The notes: generated from the letters alone by a model not told the origin. Counted from the stretch's first letter, positions 46,308 to 55,297 are shown. The stretch is DNA of 64,000 nucleotides from an uncultured Oscillospiraceae bacterium (GCA_934630495.1 CAKTVW010000006.1:1-64000), one strand, 5' to 3'. Numbers and translations: made by a program.

Positions 46308-46406
46308 CCGCGAAATTGCAAAAGGGACCGTCGAATGCTAACACCACATAAGGACGTAATCTGAAAACACATCAAAATACAACTTTATTGGCGTTGTAAA
46401 GGCACA

Positions 46407-46448
46407 AAAGACAGCGTAGAAGGCAGAAATGCTTTTTACGCTGTCTTT
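46407..46448. terminator. Hairpin inside the insertion
   Basis: AAAGACAGCGTA pairs with TACGCTGTCTTT across an 18-nt loop, followed by CTTTATG. It would stop copA read-through before the Nudix promoter. Confidence 0.65.
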
Positions 46449-46484
46449 CTTTATGTTCAAAAATAAAATCGCACATTCGTCATC

Positions 46485-46513
46485 TTGATAATTTCCTGCT
46501 GCTATGTTATAAT
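46485..46513 (+). promoter_or_regulatory. Promoter of the Nudix gene
   Basis: TTGATA (46485-46490), 17 nt and TATAAT (46508-46513), 26 nt before the start codon. Confidence 0.8.
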
Positions 46514-46538
46514 TTTCGGGCTTTAGGAGGTGGATATA

Positions 46539-46979
46539 ATGCGAGCAGCGTTTCAAATACTTGCAATACCATATCGAATTATTGACGGCTCGCCCGTCTA
46601 TTGTGTGTTTCACCGTGCGGATTGCGACCAATGGCAATTTATTGCCGGAGGTGGTGAAGATAATGAAACGCCTTTGGAATCCGCAAAAAGAGAAACCTTA
46701 GAAGAAGGCGGCGTGCAGTCGGATAAATGGGTGGAACTGAAAAGTCTATCTTATATTCCCGCTGCCGTTATATCCGAAAGGTGTCGGCAGTCTTGGGATA
46801 AAAACACTTATGTAATTCCCGAATTTACCTTTGGCTTTGAGTGCAAAGAAAATATTAAATTGTCCAACGAACATACAGAGTGTGTTTGGTTGTCTTATGA
46901 TGAAGCAACCGAGAAACTCAAATGGGATTCAAACCATACAGCTCTTTATGAGCTTAATTGTCGTTTGAATGTTAAGTAA
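46539..46979 (+). CDS. Nudix hydrolase
   Basis: Protein of 146 aa from the ATG that follows AGGAGG. The Nudix box reads GGGEDNETPLESAKRETLEE with the required Gly, Glu and the RE..EE pattern, at about residues 38-60. It hydrolyses a nucleoside-diphosphate-linked substrate; which one cannot be told (dihydroneopterin triphosphate-type relatives are possible). It is the only gene of an inverted-repeat-bounded insertion, carries its own promoter, and its AT-rich codon use differs from the host genes around it, so it is a passenger gene. Confidence 0.92.
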   Translation: MRAAFQILAIPYRIIDGSPVYCVFHRADCDQWQFIAGGGEDNETPLESAKRETLEEGGVQSDKWVELKSLSYIPAAVISERCRQSWDKNTYVIPEFTFGFECKENIKLSNEHTECVWLSYDEATEKLKWDSNHTALYELNCRLNVK

Positions 46980-47097
46980 TGATTGGATTAAACGAGGAAG
47001 CACCGTAAACTTACTTAAAAACAGCCTTATGCGGCGTTGCCGAAACGACGGTCCCTTTTTTCAGCGTGTCGAAGGATCCGCTGTTTCAAAGATACGG

Positions 47098-47372
47098 CGG
47101 CACTTTTACCTCCCTCTGTGAGGGGGATGTTTGTGAGCGCCGCCTACGGCGGATGAAGCGAGCAAAAAGGAGGGGCAGCGGTCGAAATTTTGTGAGCGAA
47201 TGCGAGCAAAAAATTTCGGGCACCGCAACCGGAGGTGGCAAAACCGAAGGCTTTGACGGAGGGAGAGAAGCTGCAAAATGTTGCGATTTCTCCGAAATAG
47301 TGCAAAATTTCCTGTTTTTATCTCTCCCTCAGTCAGCTTCGTTGACAGCTCCCTCGTCAGAGGGAGCCAATA
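47098..47372. repeat. Composite palindromic repeat
   Basis: The left part (about 47126-47244) matches 37878-37990: GAGCGCCGCC, CGGCGGAT, AGCGAGCAAAAAGGAG, GGGCACCGCAAC. The right part (about 47255-47372) ends CTCAGTCAGCTTCGTTGACAG and GAGGGAGCC, shared with 54958-55002. No gene in 47056-47504. Confidence 0.65.
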
Positions 47373-47432
47373 AGAGTACACTTCGCACGAAGGGCGTTTT
47401 GGTAATTCCGAACTTTTTTTACAGCCAAAAAC

Positions 47433-47455
47433 GGGACCGTCGTTTCGACGGTCCC
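47433..47455. terminator. Terminator hairpin
   Basis: GGGACCGTCG-TTT-CGACGGTCCC with A-rich and T-rich flanks. The arms are identical to the hairpin that the Nudix insertion splits. Probably terminates the coaE/aminopeptidase transcript (minus) as well. Confidence 0.75.
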
Positions 47456-47504
47456 ATTTTTGTTATGCTGATGTGGTAAATCCGAACGGACAGGGAGAAT
47501 GCTG

Positions 47505-49475
47505 TCAATCCTCGTAGAATACCTTCATGCCCTTGAAGGTCATATAGGTGTCGAGCTTGGCGACGATCTCCATCGGCGCGTGCATGGACAGCACCGGCAC
47601 ACCGGCGTCGACGGTCTCGATGTTGCGGTTTGCCATATAGCACGCCACAGTCCCGCCGCCGCCCTGGTCGACCTTTCCAAGCTCGCCCGTCTGCCAGATA
47701 ACATCGTTTTCGGCAAACAGTCTGCGGATATACGCCATGACTTCTGCCGACGCATCGGAGGAGCCGGACTTTCCGCGCGCGCCGGTGTACTTGAAGATGC
47801 CCGTGCCGTAGTTGATAAGGGTGTTGTTGCGGCGGTCGCATGTTTCGGCATAGATCGGGTCGAAGGCGTTGCTCACGTCTGCGGACAGGCAGAAGGAATG
47901 CTCGAAGCAGCGCAGGCGGCAGGCGCCCGTTGCTTCGCACAGGTCGTGCATGAAGGTCTCAAAATACTGTCCCTGCATACCCGAGATGCCGACCGAGCCG
48001 ATCTCTTCCTTATCGGCAAGAACGCAGACGGCGGTCTTCTTCGGCGTGCCGAGGGTCAGCAGCGGCTTGAACGCGGCATAGGCGCACACGCGGTCGTCGT
48101 GGCCGTAGGCGGCGATCAGACTGCGGTCAAAGCCGACATCTCTTGCCGGACCTGCCGGGACCATCGTCAGCTCCGCCGAGAGGAAGTCCTCTTCGGTCAG
48201 ACCGTATTTTTCGTTCAACAGGCACATGACCGCAAATTTCACGCGGTCGGCGCCCTCGTCGTCCTTCAGCGGACGGCTGCCGAGCAGAATATTCAGATTT
48301 TCGCCGGTCACGCCCTCGGCAAGCGTCTTTTTCATCTGGTCGCCCGCCAGATGGATCAAAAGATCGGTCACGCAGAATACGGGATCGCCGGCGTCCTCGC
48401 CGACGGTAACGTTTACGACCGTGCCGTCCTTCTTCGCCACGACGCCGTGGATCGCCAGCGGGGTTGTCGTCCACTGATACTTCTTGATGCCGCCGTAATA
48501 ATGGGTCTTAAAATACGCCATCTCCGCGTCCTCGTAAAGAGGGTTCGGCTTGAGGTCCAGACGCGGAGAGTCAATGTGCGCGGCGCAGATGTGCGAACCG
48601 TTATTCAGGCTCTCACAGCCGATGACCGCGAAGATCACGCTCTTGCCGTGGTTGTTGCCGTAGACGCGGTCGCCCGGTTTAAGCTCCATGCCGGGAACCA
48701 GCTCACGGAAGCCTGCCTTTTCCGCCTCCGCGATCGTCCATGCCACGGCCTCGCGCTCGATCTTGCACTTGCTGATGAAGTCCATATACTCCGTGCAATA
48801 GGTGTCCATGGCGCTCAGATCGGCGTCGGAGATGCGGTCATAGCCGTTTTTCGGCGTGGCAAGAATGTCCTTGCGCAGTTCTTCGTAATTTGTCATATCA
48901 ATAACCCCTTTCAGAAATTGTTTGCAATGTGCTGAAAATTCAAGAGGCGTTTCGCCCCGATTTTCCAAGGTGTGGTCCGCCGATGCGGAGAAGGCGGCAT
49001 CGCTTTTCTGCGCACGGATGCGCGCCAGCGCGTATTCGCGTCCGATCCCGTCGCGGCGCATCAGCCGCTCGACCCGAAGCGCCTCCGGCGCGGTGACGGC
49101 GACCGTAACGTCGCACAGGTCGGCAAGACCGCTTTCAAACAGCGCGATGGCATCGATCGCCGCCCACGGCTCGTTATGCGCGGCAAGCAGCGCCTTCACC
49201 GCCGAAACCACGCACGGATGCGTGATCGCGTTGAGCCGCGCCAGTGCGTCCGCGTCGGCAAATACCAGCTTTCCCAGCTCGCGGCGCTGCAATTCGCCGT
49301 TTGAGAAGGCCGACGGAAACGCCGCTTCGATCGCCCGAAGCATGGGACTCTTTCCGTGCAGCATTTCGTGGTACAATGCGTCGCAGTCGATCGTGTACGC
49401 GCCCAGCTCCTGCGCGGCGCGGAGCAGCGTCGTTTTTCCGCTGCCGGTGCCGCCCGTAATGCCGAGGAGCTTCAT
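47505..49475 (-). CDS. coaE: Dephospho-CoA kinase fused to M18 aminopeptidase
   Basis: One uninterrupted frame of 656 aa. Residues 1-193 are a complete CoaE (last step of CoA synthesis) with P-loop GITGGTGSGKTT, CDALYHE and the LID-like RRDGIGREYALARIRAQ. Residues 194-656 are a complete M18-type aminopeptidase (cytosolic zinc exopeptidase) with AAHIDSPRLDLKPNPL, ADKEEIGSVGISG, LSADVSNAFDP and the C-terminal PVLSMHAPMEI. There is no stop between them, but the aminopeptidase ATG (48896) keeps an AAAGGGG site 8 nt upstream, so separate products are possible. Coupled to tsaC by ATGA overlap. Confidence 0.88.
   Translation of the reverse strand: MKLLGITGGTGSGKTTLLRAAQELGAYTIDCDALYHEMLHGKSPMLRAIEAAFPSAFSNGELQRRELGKLVFADADALARLNAITHPCVVSAVKALLAAHNEPWAAIDAIALFESGLADLCDVTVAVTAPEALRVERLMRRDGIGREYALARIRAQKSDAAFSASADHTLENRGETPLEFSAHCKQFLKGVIDMTNYEELRKDILATPKNGYDRISDADLSAMDTYCTEYMDFISKCKIEREAVAWTIAEAEKAGFRELVPGMELKPGDRVYGNNHGKSVIFAVIGCESLNNGSHICAAHIDSPRLDLKPNPLYEDAEMAYFKTHYYGGIKKYQWTTTPLAIHGVVAKKDGTVVNVTVGEDAGDPVFCVTDLLIHLAGDQMKKTLAEGVTGENLNILLGSRPLKDDEGADRVKFAVMCLLNEKYGLTEEDFLSAELTMVPAGPARDVGFDRSLIAAYGHDDRVCAYAAFKPLLTLGTPKKTAVCVLADKEEIGSVGISGMQGQYFETFMHDLCEATGACRLRCFEHSFCLSADVSNAFDPIYAETCDRRNNTLINYGTGIFKYTGARGKSGSSDASAEVMAYIRRLFAENDVIWQTGELGKVDQGGGGTVACYMANRNIETVDAGVPVLSMHAPMEIVAKLDTYMTFKGMKVFYED
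48896..48912 (-). promoter_or_regulatory. Internal ribosome site for the M18 aminopeptidase
   Basis: On the minus strand GAAAGGGG, 8 nt and ATG at 48896. Initiation here would make the 463-aa aminopeptidase (47505-48896) on its own, which is the usual family length. Confidence 0.5.
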
Positions 49476-50512
49476 GCTTCGGCCTCCGCGTCGACGATAT
49501 GGAAGGCGGCGGCCTTTTTCAGGCGATTCCCGACCGCGTAGGCTACGCCGCCGCCCTCGGGACAGCGGGCGTAGATCGTTGTGATCTCGGGCGTGTCTAG
49601 CCTGCGAAGGGCCGCGAATAACCCGGCCGAAAGCGTGCGGACGTCGCGGCTGCTGCCGTAGGCTGTCGGATTGCAGCCGCGGTATAGGGGCAGCTCCTCC
49701 TCGTAGCAGAGCACGGCGTCGGTCGGGCGCAGACGCGCACGGATATAGGCGGCGGCTTTTTCACTGCTGCCGTCGACGATGATGACCTCTGCGGAGGGTG
49801 CGTAATGCTTATATTTCATGCCGGGAGCGCGGACGACGGCATCGTTGGTGATCTGGCCCAGAACGGCGCGGTCGATGTCCAGCTCGCCCAGCAGCGCGCG
49901 AAGCTCCTCCGGCGTGACGCCGCCCGGCCGCAGGAGCCGTGGGCGGTCACCCGTCAGATCGACGATCGTCGATTCCACGCCCACCTCGCACGGGCCGCCG
50001 TCGATCACGGCGTCGATTCTTCCGTCGCGGCCGTAATCATGCAGGACATGCTCGGCGGTGGTCGTCGAGGGTTTGCCGGAGAGGTTGGCCGAGGGCGCGG
50101 CAATGGGCACGCCCGACAGACGGATCAGCTCGCGCGTCACGGCTGTTTTCGGGCAGCGGACGGCTACGGTGTCCAGATTCGAGGTGGTGCGGCGCGGAAT
50201 GCAGTCCCGCACCGGCAGGACCATCGTCAGCGGGCCGGGCCAGAAGCGCTCCGCCAGCAGCCACGCGCTGTCCGGGATATCGTGACAGTAGCGTGTCAGC
50301 TCCGACGGGTCGGAAATGTGAATGATGAGCGGATTGTCCTGCGGACGGCCCTTCGCCTCGAAGATCTTGGCGACTGCGGCTTCGTCCATGGCGTTTGCGC
50401 CGAGTCCGTAGACCGTTTCGGTGGGGATCGCCACCACGCCGCCGCGCTTGATGATCTCGGCGGCCTGCGGCGCGGCATTCGGGTCCTCGGCAGACAGTAA
50501 AAGGGTCTTCAT
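49472..50512 (-). CDS. tsaC: L-threonylcarbamoyladenylate synthase (Sua5/YwlC type)
   Basis: Makes threonylcarbamoyl-AMP for t6A at tRNA position 37. Protein of 346 aa from the ATG of MKTLLL. The YrdC domain (about residues 1-205) carries GGVVAIPTETVYGLGANA, KGRPQDNPLIIHI and SANLSGKPSTTTAEHV, and the C-terminal Sua5 domain follows PGMKYKHYAPSAEV. Seven nt after prfA and overlapping coaE, forming a translation/cofactor operon. Confidence 0.95.
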   Translation of the reverse strand: MKTLLLSAEDPNAAPQAAEIIKRGGVVAIPTETVYGLGANAMDEAAVAKIFEAKGRPQDNPLIIHISDPSELTRYCHDIPDSAWLLAERFWPGPLTMVLPVRDCIPRRTTSNLDTVAVRCPKTAVTRELIRLSGVPIAAPSANLSGKPSTTTAEHVLHDYGRDGRIDAVIDGGPCEVGVESTIVDLTGDRPRLLRPGGVTPEELRALLGELDIDRAVLGQITNDAVVRAPGMKYKHYAPSAEVIIVDGSSEKAAAYIRARLRPTDAVLCYEEELPLYRGCNPTAYGSSRDVRTLSAGLFAALRRLDTPEITTIYARCPEGGGVAYAVGNRLKKAAAFHIVDAEAEA

Positions 50513-50519
50513 ATTTTTA

Positions 50520-51590
50520 TTATTCCCCGCTTTCGCGCAGCTTTTCCGCCTGTTCGGCGGCGGTGAGTGCGTCAATGATCTCGTCAAGATCGCCGTTCAT
50601 GATCGAATCGATCTTATAAAGCGTCAGACCGATGCGATGGTCGGTCACGCGGCTCTGCGGAAAATTATAGGTGCGGATCTTCTCGTTGCGCATTCCGCTG
50701 CCCACCTGACTTTTCCGCTGCCCGGAATAGGCGGCCTCGATGCGCTCCTGCTCCATCCGATAGAGCTTCGAGGTGAGCATGAGCATACATTTTTCGCGAT
50801 TCTGGAACTGACTGCGCTCCTCCTGACAGGCGACTACGATACCGGTAGGCTTGTGGATCAGGCGCACGGCGGACGAGGTCTTGTTGATGTGCTGACCGCC
50901 CGCGCCGGAGGAGCGGTAGACCTGCATTTCAATGTCCTCCGGGCGGATATCCACGTCGGCCTCCTCCATCTCGGGCAGAACGGCCACGGTCGCCGTGGAG
51001 GTATGGACGCGGCCGCCGGATTCCGTCTCGGGGACACGCTGGACGCGGTGAACGCCTGATTCAAATTTCAGGCGGGAGAACGCGCCGCTTCCCTGAATTT
51101 CAAAATCTGCTTCCTTGATACCGCCCAGCTCCGTCTCGGTGTAGTTCAGCAGATTCACGCGCCAGCCCTTGGAGGCCGCGTAGAGGTTGTACATTCGGAA
51201 CAGACTGTGCGCGAACAGGGCGCTTTCCTCGCCGCCGACGCCCCCGCGAATTTCCATGATGACGCTCTTTTCGTCGTTGGGGTCGTGGGGCAGGAGAAGC
51301 AGCTTCAGCTCCTCCTCAAGCGCCTCGCGGCGCTTTTTTGCGTCGGCGTATTCTTCCTGACACAGCTCCTTCAGCTCCGGGTCGTTCTGACCGGACATCA
51401 GCTCCTGCGCGTCCGCCATGTCCCGCTCGGCCTTGCAGTAGGCGCGATAGGCGGCAACCACCGGCTCCAGTTCCTTCTGCTCACGCAGATAGGCGGCAGC
51501 CTTTTTGGGGTCGGCGTAAAAGTCCGGGCGTCCGATCCGATCGCTCAGCTCCAGATATTTTTCTTCCACAAGTTTCAGCTTGTCCAGCAT
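50520..51590 (-). CDS. prfA: Peptide chain release factor 1
   Basis: Reads UAA and UAG stops. Protein of 356 aa with the stop-recognition PxT motif as PET in HRVQRVPETESGGRVHTS, and the catalytic GGQ in SSGAGGQHINKTSSAVR. First gene of prfA-tsaC-coaE/M18. prmC, which methylates the GGQ glutamine and often sits here, is not in this operon. Promoter at 51625-51653. Confidence 0.97.
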   Translation of the reverse strand: MLDKLKLVEEKYLELSDRIGRPDFYADPKKAAAYLREQKELEPVVAAYRAYCKAERDMADAQELMSGQNDPELKELCQEEYADAKKRREALEEELKLLLLPHDPNDEKSVIMEIRGGVGGEESALFAHSLFRMYNLYAASKGWRVNLLNYTETELGGIKEADFEIQGSGAFSRLKFESGVHRVQRVPETESGGRVHTSTATVAVLPEMEEADVDIRPEDIEMQVYRSSGAGGQHINKTSSAVRLIHKPTGIVVACQEERSQFQNREKCMLMLTSKLYRMEQERIEAAYSGQRKSQVGSGMRNEKIRTYNFPQSRVTDHRIGLTLYKIDSIMNGDLDEIIDALTAAEQAEKLRESGE

Positions 51591-51624
51591 AGATGCTCCT
51601 GTTCCGTTTCTTCAATTTCTTCTC

Positions 51625-51653
51625 ATTTTAGCACATTTTTTCGGGCTTGTCTA
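51625..51653 (-). promoter_or_regulatory. Promoter of the prfA operon
   Basis: On the minus strand TAGACA (51648-51653), 17 nt and TAAAAT (51625-51630). Confidence 0.6.
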
Positions 51654-51743
51654 TCCCGCGCGGGCGTCCGAAGCGGAAAAAACGCGGCGTCCGGTCAAAT
51701 ATGCTTCGGAAAACGGCGAAAAGTATAAATCGTTCATTTTCGC

Positions 51744-52541
51744 TCAAATTCGCTCATATACGTTAAAAATCACCTGCGCCGTATCGGTGAGACAGGCGGT
51801 GCGCGCAAGCGCTTCGGCGTTCTCCTTACGAATGCGCCAGACGTGCGGCGTCATGTAAAGCAAATTGTGAACATCCTCCTGCGCGGGCAGCGTAAAGGAA
51901 AAGGCAAGTGTCTCAGTGTGCAGCAGACGAAATCCGGAAAGCGACGGGTGCAGATTCTTTTCTTTTTCGGTCAAAGTCGGATAAATGATGCGCTTCAGCG
52001 CGGGAAGATGCTCGGGACCGGCCAAAACCTGCACAAAGATGCCGCCCTTATGCAAAACGCGGGCAAATTCCTCGGCGGCCGTCAGCGCGAACATAGACAG
52101 CAGGCAGTCAAAGCTGCCGTCCGAAAAGGGAAGATGCGCCGCCGTCGCCGTGAGCCAGTGCGCGGACTTGTCCCGACCGGCCGCGCTGCGGACGGCATCC
52201 TTGGAAATATCGATGCCCCAACGCTCGGGGATATCGAGCTGTCCGAGGTAGTAGCCCTCGCCGCAGCCCGCGTCCAGGACCGTTCGCGCGTTCGGTGCAT
52301 AGGCCGCAAGCAGGCGTTTCAGCGTGTCGGCGATCGGACGGTAATATCCCGCTTCCAGAAAGGCGCGGCGTGCCGCCACCATTTCGCGGGTGTCGCCCGG
52401 GTGCAGGGAGTGCTTTCGGGTAACGGGTAGGAGGTTTACATAACCCTGACGCGCGACATCAAAGGCATGTCCCTCGGAGCATACCCAGACCGTCGTGCGC
52501 GTTTCGAGTGCGCGGCCGCATACAGGACAGAGCAAATTCAT
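51744..52541 (-). CDS. rlmA: 23S rRNA (guanine-N1)-methyltransferase, RlmA family
   Basis: Protein of 265 aa from the ATG of MNLLCPVCG. An N-terminal zinc site (CPVC, then C and H in VWVCSEGHAFDVARQGYVNLL) precedes the SAM-binding DAGCGEGYYLG and GIDISKDAV, the RlmA layout. Whether it acts at G745 or G748 cannot be told. AAAGGAA upstream. Transcribed divergently from the polysaccharide deacetylase gene. Confidence 0.9.
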   Translation of the reverse strand: MNLLCPVCGRALETRTTVWVCSEGHAFDVARQGYVNLLPVTRKHSLHPGDTREMVAARRAFLEAGYYRPIADTLKRLLAAYAPNARTVLDAGCGEGYYLGQLDIPERWGIDISKDAVRSAAGRDKSAHWLTATAAHLPFSDGSFDCLLSMFALTAAEEFARVLHKGGIFVQVLAGPEHLPALKRIIYPTLTEKEKNLHPSLSGFRLLHTETLAFSFTLPAQEDVHNLLYMTPHVWRIRKENAEALARTACLTDTAQVIFNVYERI

Positions 52542-52662
52542 AAAAATTCCTTTCTTTTCCGGTAAAAAAGCGCGAAAAATCAGAGATACTATTATAACGA
52601 CGAACAAATTCCCGCAACGACGGGCGCGAAAATATACTATCTGAAAGTAAGGAAACGAGATC

Positions 52663-53511
52663 ATGCGGAAATTTTTGCGAGGGCTGAGCTGCATTCTGCT
52701 GCTCTGTACGCTGCCGATCCTGCCGCTCTGCTCTGCGGCGCGGCAGCCGGAGCGTTATCTTGCCATCACGTTTGACGACGGCCCGTCCGGCCGTTTTACG
52801 GCGCGCCTGCTCGACGGCCTGTCCGAGCGCGGGGTTCATGCGACGTTTTTTCTGTGCGGCTATCGGATCGATCAGTACCCGGAGCTTGCCGAACGGATCG
52901 CCCGCGAAGGGCATGAGATCGGCATTCACGGAGACGCGCATAAATTTTTTACGCAGCTTTCGCCGTCCGGCGTTTGCGCCGATCTGAAGGCCGCCGAGGA
53001 AAAGATCGAAAGCGCGGCGGGGCAAAGACCTACGCTGCTTCGGCCGCCCGGAGGCCTGTTTGATATGGAGGTGCTGGGGCAGACGGTCTGCGCCGAGCTG
53101 CCAGTTGTGCTTTGGTCCTTGGATACGGAGGACTGGCACCGGACGAACAGCGCCGCCATTGCGTCCGATATCGTGCGCGACGCGAAAAACGGCGATATCA
53201 TCCTCATGCACGACATGTCGGATTCCAGCGTCAACGCCGCGCTGTCGGCGATCGATGCACTGACGGAGAAGGGCTTTTGCTTCCTGACAGTAAGCGAGCT
53301 GGCGCAAAAGGCCGACACACCGCTCACGGGCGGACAGGCATATTATCGGTTTTCAATCGCGGAGAAAAAGGACTCCAGTTCAGAGCGCGAAGCTTTCACG
53401 GAGCCTTGGACAAAGCCGGGCTTTCCGCCGCCGCGCCCTGAGAAGTTTTCGTTCAGGCACCGCGCCAGCGGACGCACGTCGCCCTCTGCCTGCCCGATGG
53501 CATATTTATAA
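52663..53511 (+). CDS. Polysaccharide deacetylase (NodB domain)
   Basis: Protein of 282 aa with a signal peptide or membrane anchor (residues 7-25). NodB motifs are complete: TFDDGPS, the metal site HGDAH, RPPGG, LWSLDTEDW and ILMHDMSD. It removes acetyl groups from a cell-wall glycan or chitin-like polymer outside the membrane. The catalytic domain ends near residue 226; the last about 55 codons run antisense through the end of the alanyl-tRNA editing gene (169-nt convergent overlap) and look like a lost stop. Confidence 0.92.
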   Translation: MRKFLRGLSCILLLCTLPILPLCSAARQPERYLAITFDDGPSGRFTARLLDGLSERGVHATFFLCGYRIDQYPELAERIAREGHEIGIHGDAHKFFTQLSPSGVCADLKAAEEKIESAAGQRPTLLRPPGGLFDMEVLGQTVCAELPVVLWSLDTEDWHRTNSAAIASDIVRDAKNGDIILMHDMSDSSVNAALSAIDALTEKGFCFLTVSELAQKADTPLTGGQAYYRFSIAEKKDSSSEREAFTEPWTKPGFPPPRPEKFSFRHRASGRTSPSACPMAYL

Positions 53512-54500
53512 TCACCGTCGTTCCCGGCAAAAACGGCACAGCGCCCGGAGCACTTCTGCATCAGCGCGTCCGTCAGGCGGCGCAGCGCCTCCGGCGTCAT
53601 GACATTCTCAAACAGCAGAATGCTCTCGCGTTCGGACAGCGCCTCGGCCTTCTGTGCGAACAGGCGGTTTTCCAGCTCGACACAGCGATACTGTGCGGCG
53701 GCAAGCTCCCGCGTCAGATGCTGCACGGCATCGGCCGTTTCCGGCATTTTGGCGGAGAGCAGGCCGGAGATCTGTCGGTTCTGCTCATATATCGCCGTTA
53801 CCCAGTCCCACGCGCGCGATCCGCAGAGCAGCTCGATGCGCGAGCCGCCGTGAAAGCGCGTATTTGACAGCATTTTAATCAGGCCGACCTCTCCGGTGTG
53901 CGCAACATGGGTCCCGCAGCAGGCGCACAGATCCGTACCCTCAAGCCGCACAAGACGAACGGGGCCGGTCAGCTCCTTTTTGCTGCGATAGTGCAGTGTT
54001 TTCAACGTTTCTGCGTCCGGATAGTAGGCAGTGACGGGCAGATCGCGCCAGATCGCCTCGTTGGCGGCGCGCTCGACCTCGCGAAGCTCTTCGGCGGACA
54101 GCTCACCGGAAAAATCGATCGTGATCGCATCCTTTCCCATATGAAAGCCGACATTGTCGTAGCCGAAGCGGCGATGGACGATCCCGGAGACGATATGCTC
54201 GCCGGAGTGCTGCTGCATCAGCGTAAAACGCCGCGCCCAGTCGATCTCGCAGGAAACGGTGCTGCCGACGGTCAACGGACTGCCGCAGAGGTGCACGACA
54301 TCTTCGCCGCGCTCGGAAACATCCAAAACCTCCGCTTCTCCGATCCTACCGAGGTCACAGGGCTGTCCTCCGCCGGTCGGAAAAAAGATCGTTCGGTCGA
54401 GCAGAATTTCCCAGCCCTTTTCTGTCTGCGTGCACGACAGCACCGAGGCGTCAAGGGTCGCTTGATATTGGTTTACATAATATTCTTTTTGCGTGCTCAT
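53343..54500 (-). CDS. Alanyl-tRNA editing protein (AlaX-L type)
   Basis: Hydrolyses Ser or Gly mischarged on tRNA-Ala. Protein of 385 aa from the ATG at 54500. Editing-site metal ligands HSGEH and CCGTH are present, with TIFFPTGGGQPCDLG at the start. The C-terminal part contains a coiled coil and a DHHA1-type end, SGRGGGKPGFVQG. Its 3' end is overlapped by the deacetylase gene on the other strand. Confidence 0.92.
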   Translation of the reverse strand: MSTQKEYYVNQYQATLDASVLSCTQTEKGWEILLDRTIFFPTGGGQPCDLGRIGEAEVLDVSERGEDVVHLCGSPLTVGSTVSCEIDWARRFTLMQQHSGEHIVSGIVHRRFGYDNVGFHMGKDAITIDFSGELSAEELREVERAANEAIWRDLPVTAYYPDAETLKTLHYRSKKELTGPVRLVRLEGTDLCACCGTHVAHTGEVGLIKMLSNTRFHGGSRIELLCGSRAWDWVTAIYEQNRQISGLLSAKMPETADAVQHLTRELAAAQYRCVELENRLFAQKAEALSERESILLFENVMTPEALRRLTDALMQKCSGRCAVFAGNDGDYKYAIGQAEGDVRPLARCLNENFSGRGGGKPGFVQGSVKASRSELESFFSAIENR

Positions 54501-54848
54501 GGATGCACCTCTTTCTCTTTGTATTGCGCCGCTCAATGGGACGCTTGCGGCGATTCGCCGGAGATTGCAGCGGCGGCTTGCATGATCTCTTTCATTATAC
54601 CAAGAACCGTCGGAAAAACAAACAAAAATCTGCGCGAGTCCGTTCGCGGTCTGCACTTCTGCCGCGCCGCCAATGCGATCGGCTCGGACGGTCAAAAAAT
54701 GCAATCGTCAGAATCGGTTACTTCTATTTTGTTTGCAACCCCCGCCGTAGTCAGCGCTTGCAACATTTTGGCTCCACACTCTCGCGCCGAAGGGTGAGGG
54801 TCAGACTGTCAAAAAAGTCCGGTTCTCTCAAATCCGGTGCCAAGCCAA

Positions 54849-55002
54849 CGCCTCCCTTGTGTAAAGGGAGGTGGCACGGCGACAGCCGTGACGGAGGGAT
54901 TGCACGTCGAAAAGTTTGATTTTTTCTAGAAATCAGGAAAATATCAAACATTCACAACCCCTCAGTCAGCTTCGCTGACAGCTCCCCTTACACAGGGGAG
55001 CC
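54849..55002. repeat. Palindromic MITE-like element in a 700-nt gene-free stretch
   Basis: Arms of about 45 nt: CGCCTCCCTTGTGTAAAGGG at the left and its diverged complement (CCCTTACACAGGGGAGCC) at the right, with an inner TTTGAT..ATCAAA hairpin. The right arm sequence CTCAGTCAGCTTCGCTGACA recurs at 47336-47356. The interval 54501-55155 holds no gene; 55033-55080 carries another small fragment of the repeat family seen at 37788. Confidence 0.7.
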
Positions 55003-55155
55003 TTTACCGGTGCGCCACAGCAGGTTTTTTAACACGCTGACCCACGCCAACGGGCGTGGGCTGCTTGTTTTCTGAACTTTTTAGCAGCTCACCAGCTCGT
55101 CAGCGCGTCGTGAGCGCGCCCGAAAATAAATACAGAAAACGTCGAAACTTTTCTA

Positions 55156-55184
55156 TTGACAATTCGTGTCTGCTGTGTTATTCT
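55156..55184 (+). promoter_or_regulatory. Promoter of the initiator tRNA
   Basis: TTGACA (55156-55161), 17 nt and TATTCT (55179-55184), 29 nt before the tRNA. Confidence 0.75.
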
Positions 55185-55213
55185 ATATGAGCACTAAGGA
55201 ATTGCGCTGATAT

Positions 55214-55289
<76 letters not shown>

Positions 55290-55297
55290 TAATTACG

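Larger units (their letters stand above)
46336..47040. mobile_element. Non-autonomous insertion carrying a Nudix gene
   Basis: About 705 bp bounded by imperfect inverted repeats: GCTAACACCACATAAGG (46337-46353) and the complement of GCAACGCCGCATAAGG (47025-47040), which match except for one indel and two changes. Flanks are CGAA on both sides (46332-46335 and 47041-47044), looking like a target duplication. Removing the insert restores a perfect hairpin GGGACCGTCG-AAA-CGACGGTCCC followed by six T, the probable copA terminator. No transposase inside. The interior is visibly more AT-rich than its surroundings. Confidence 0.75.
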
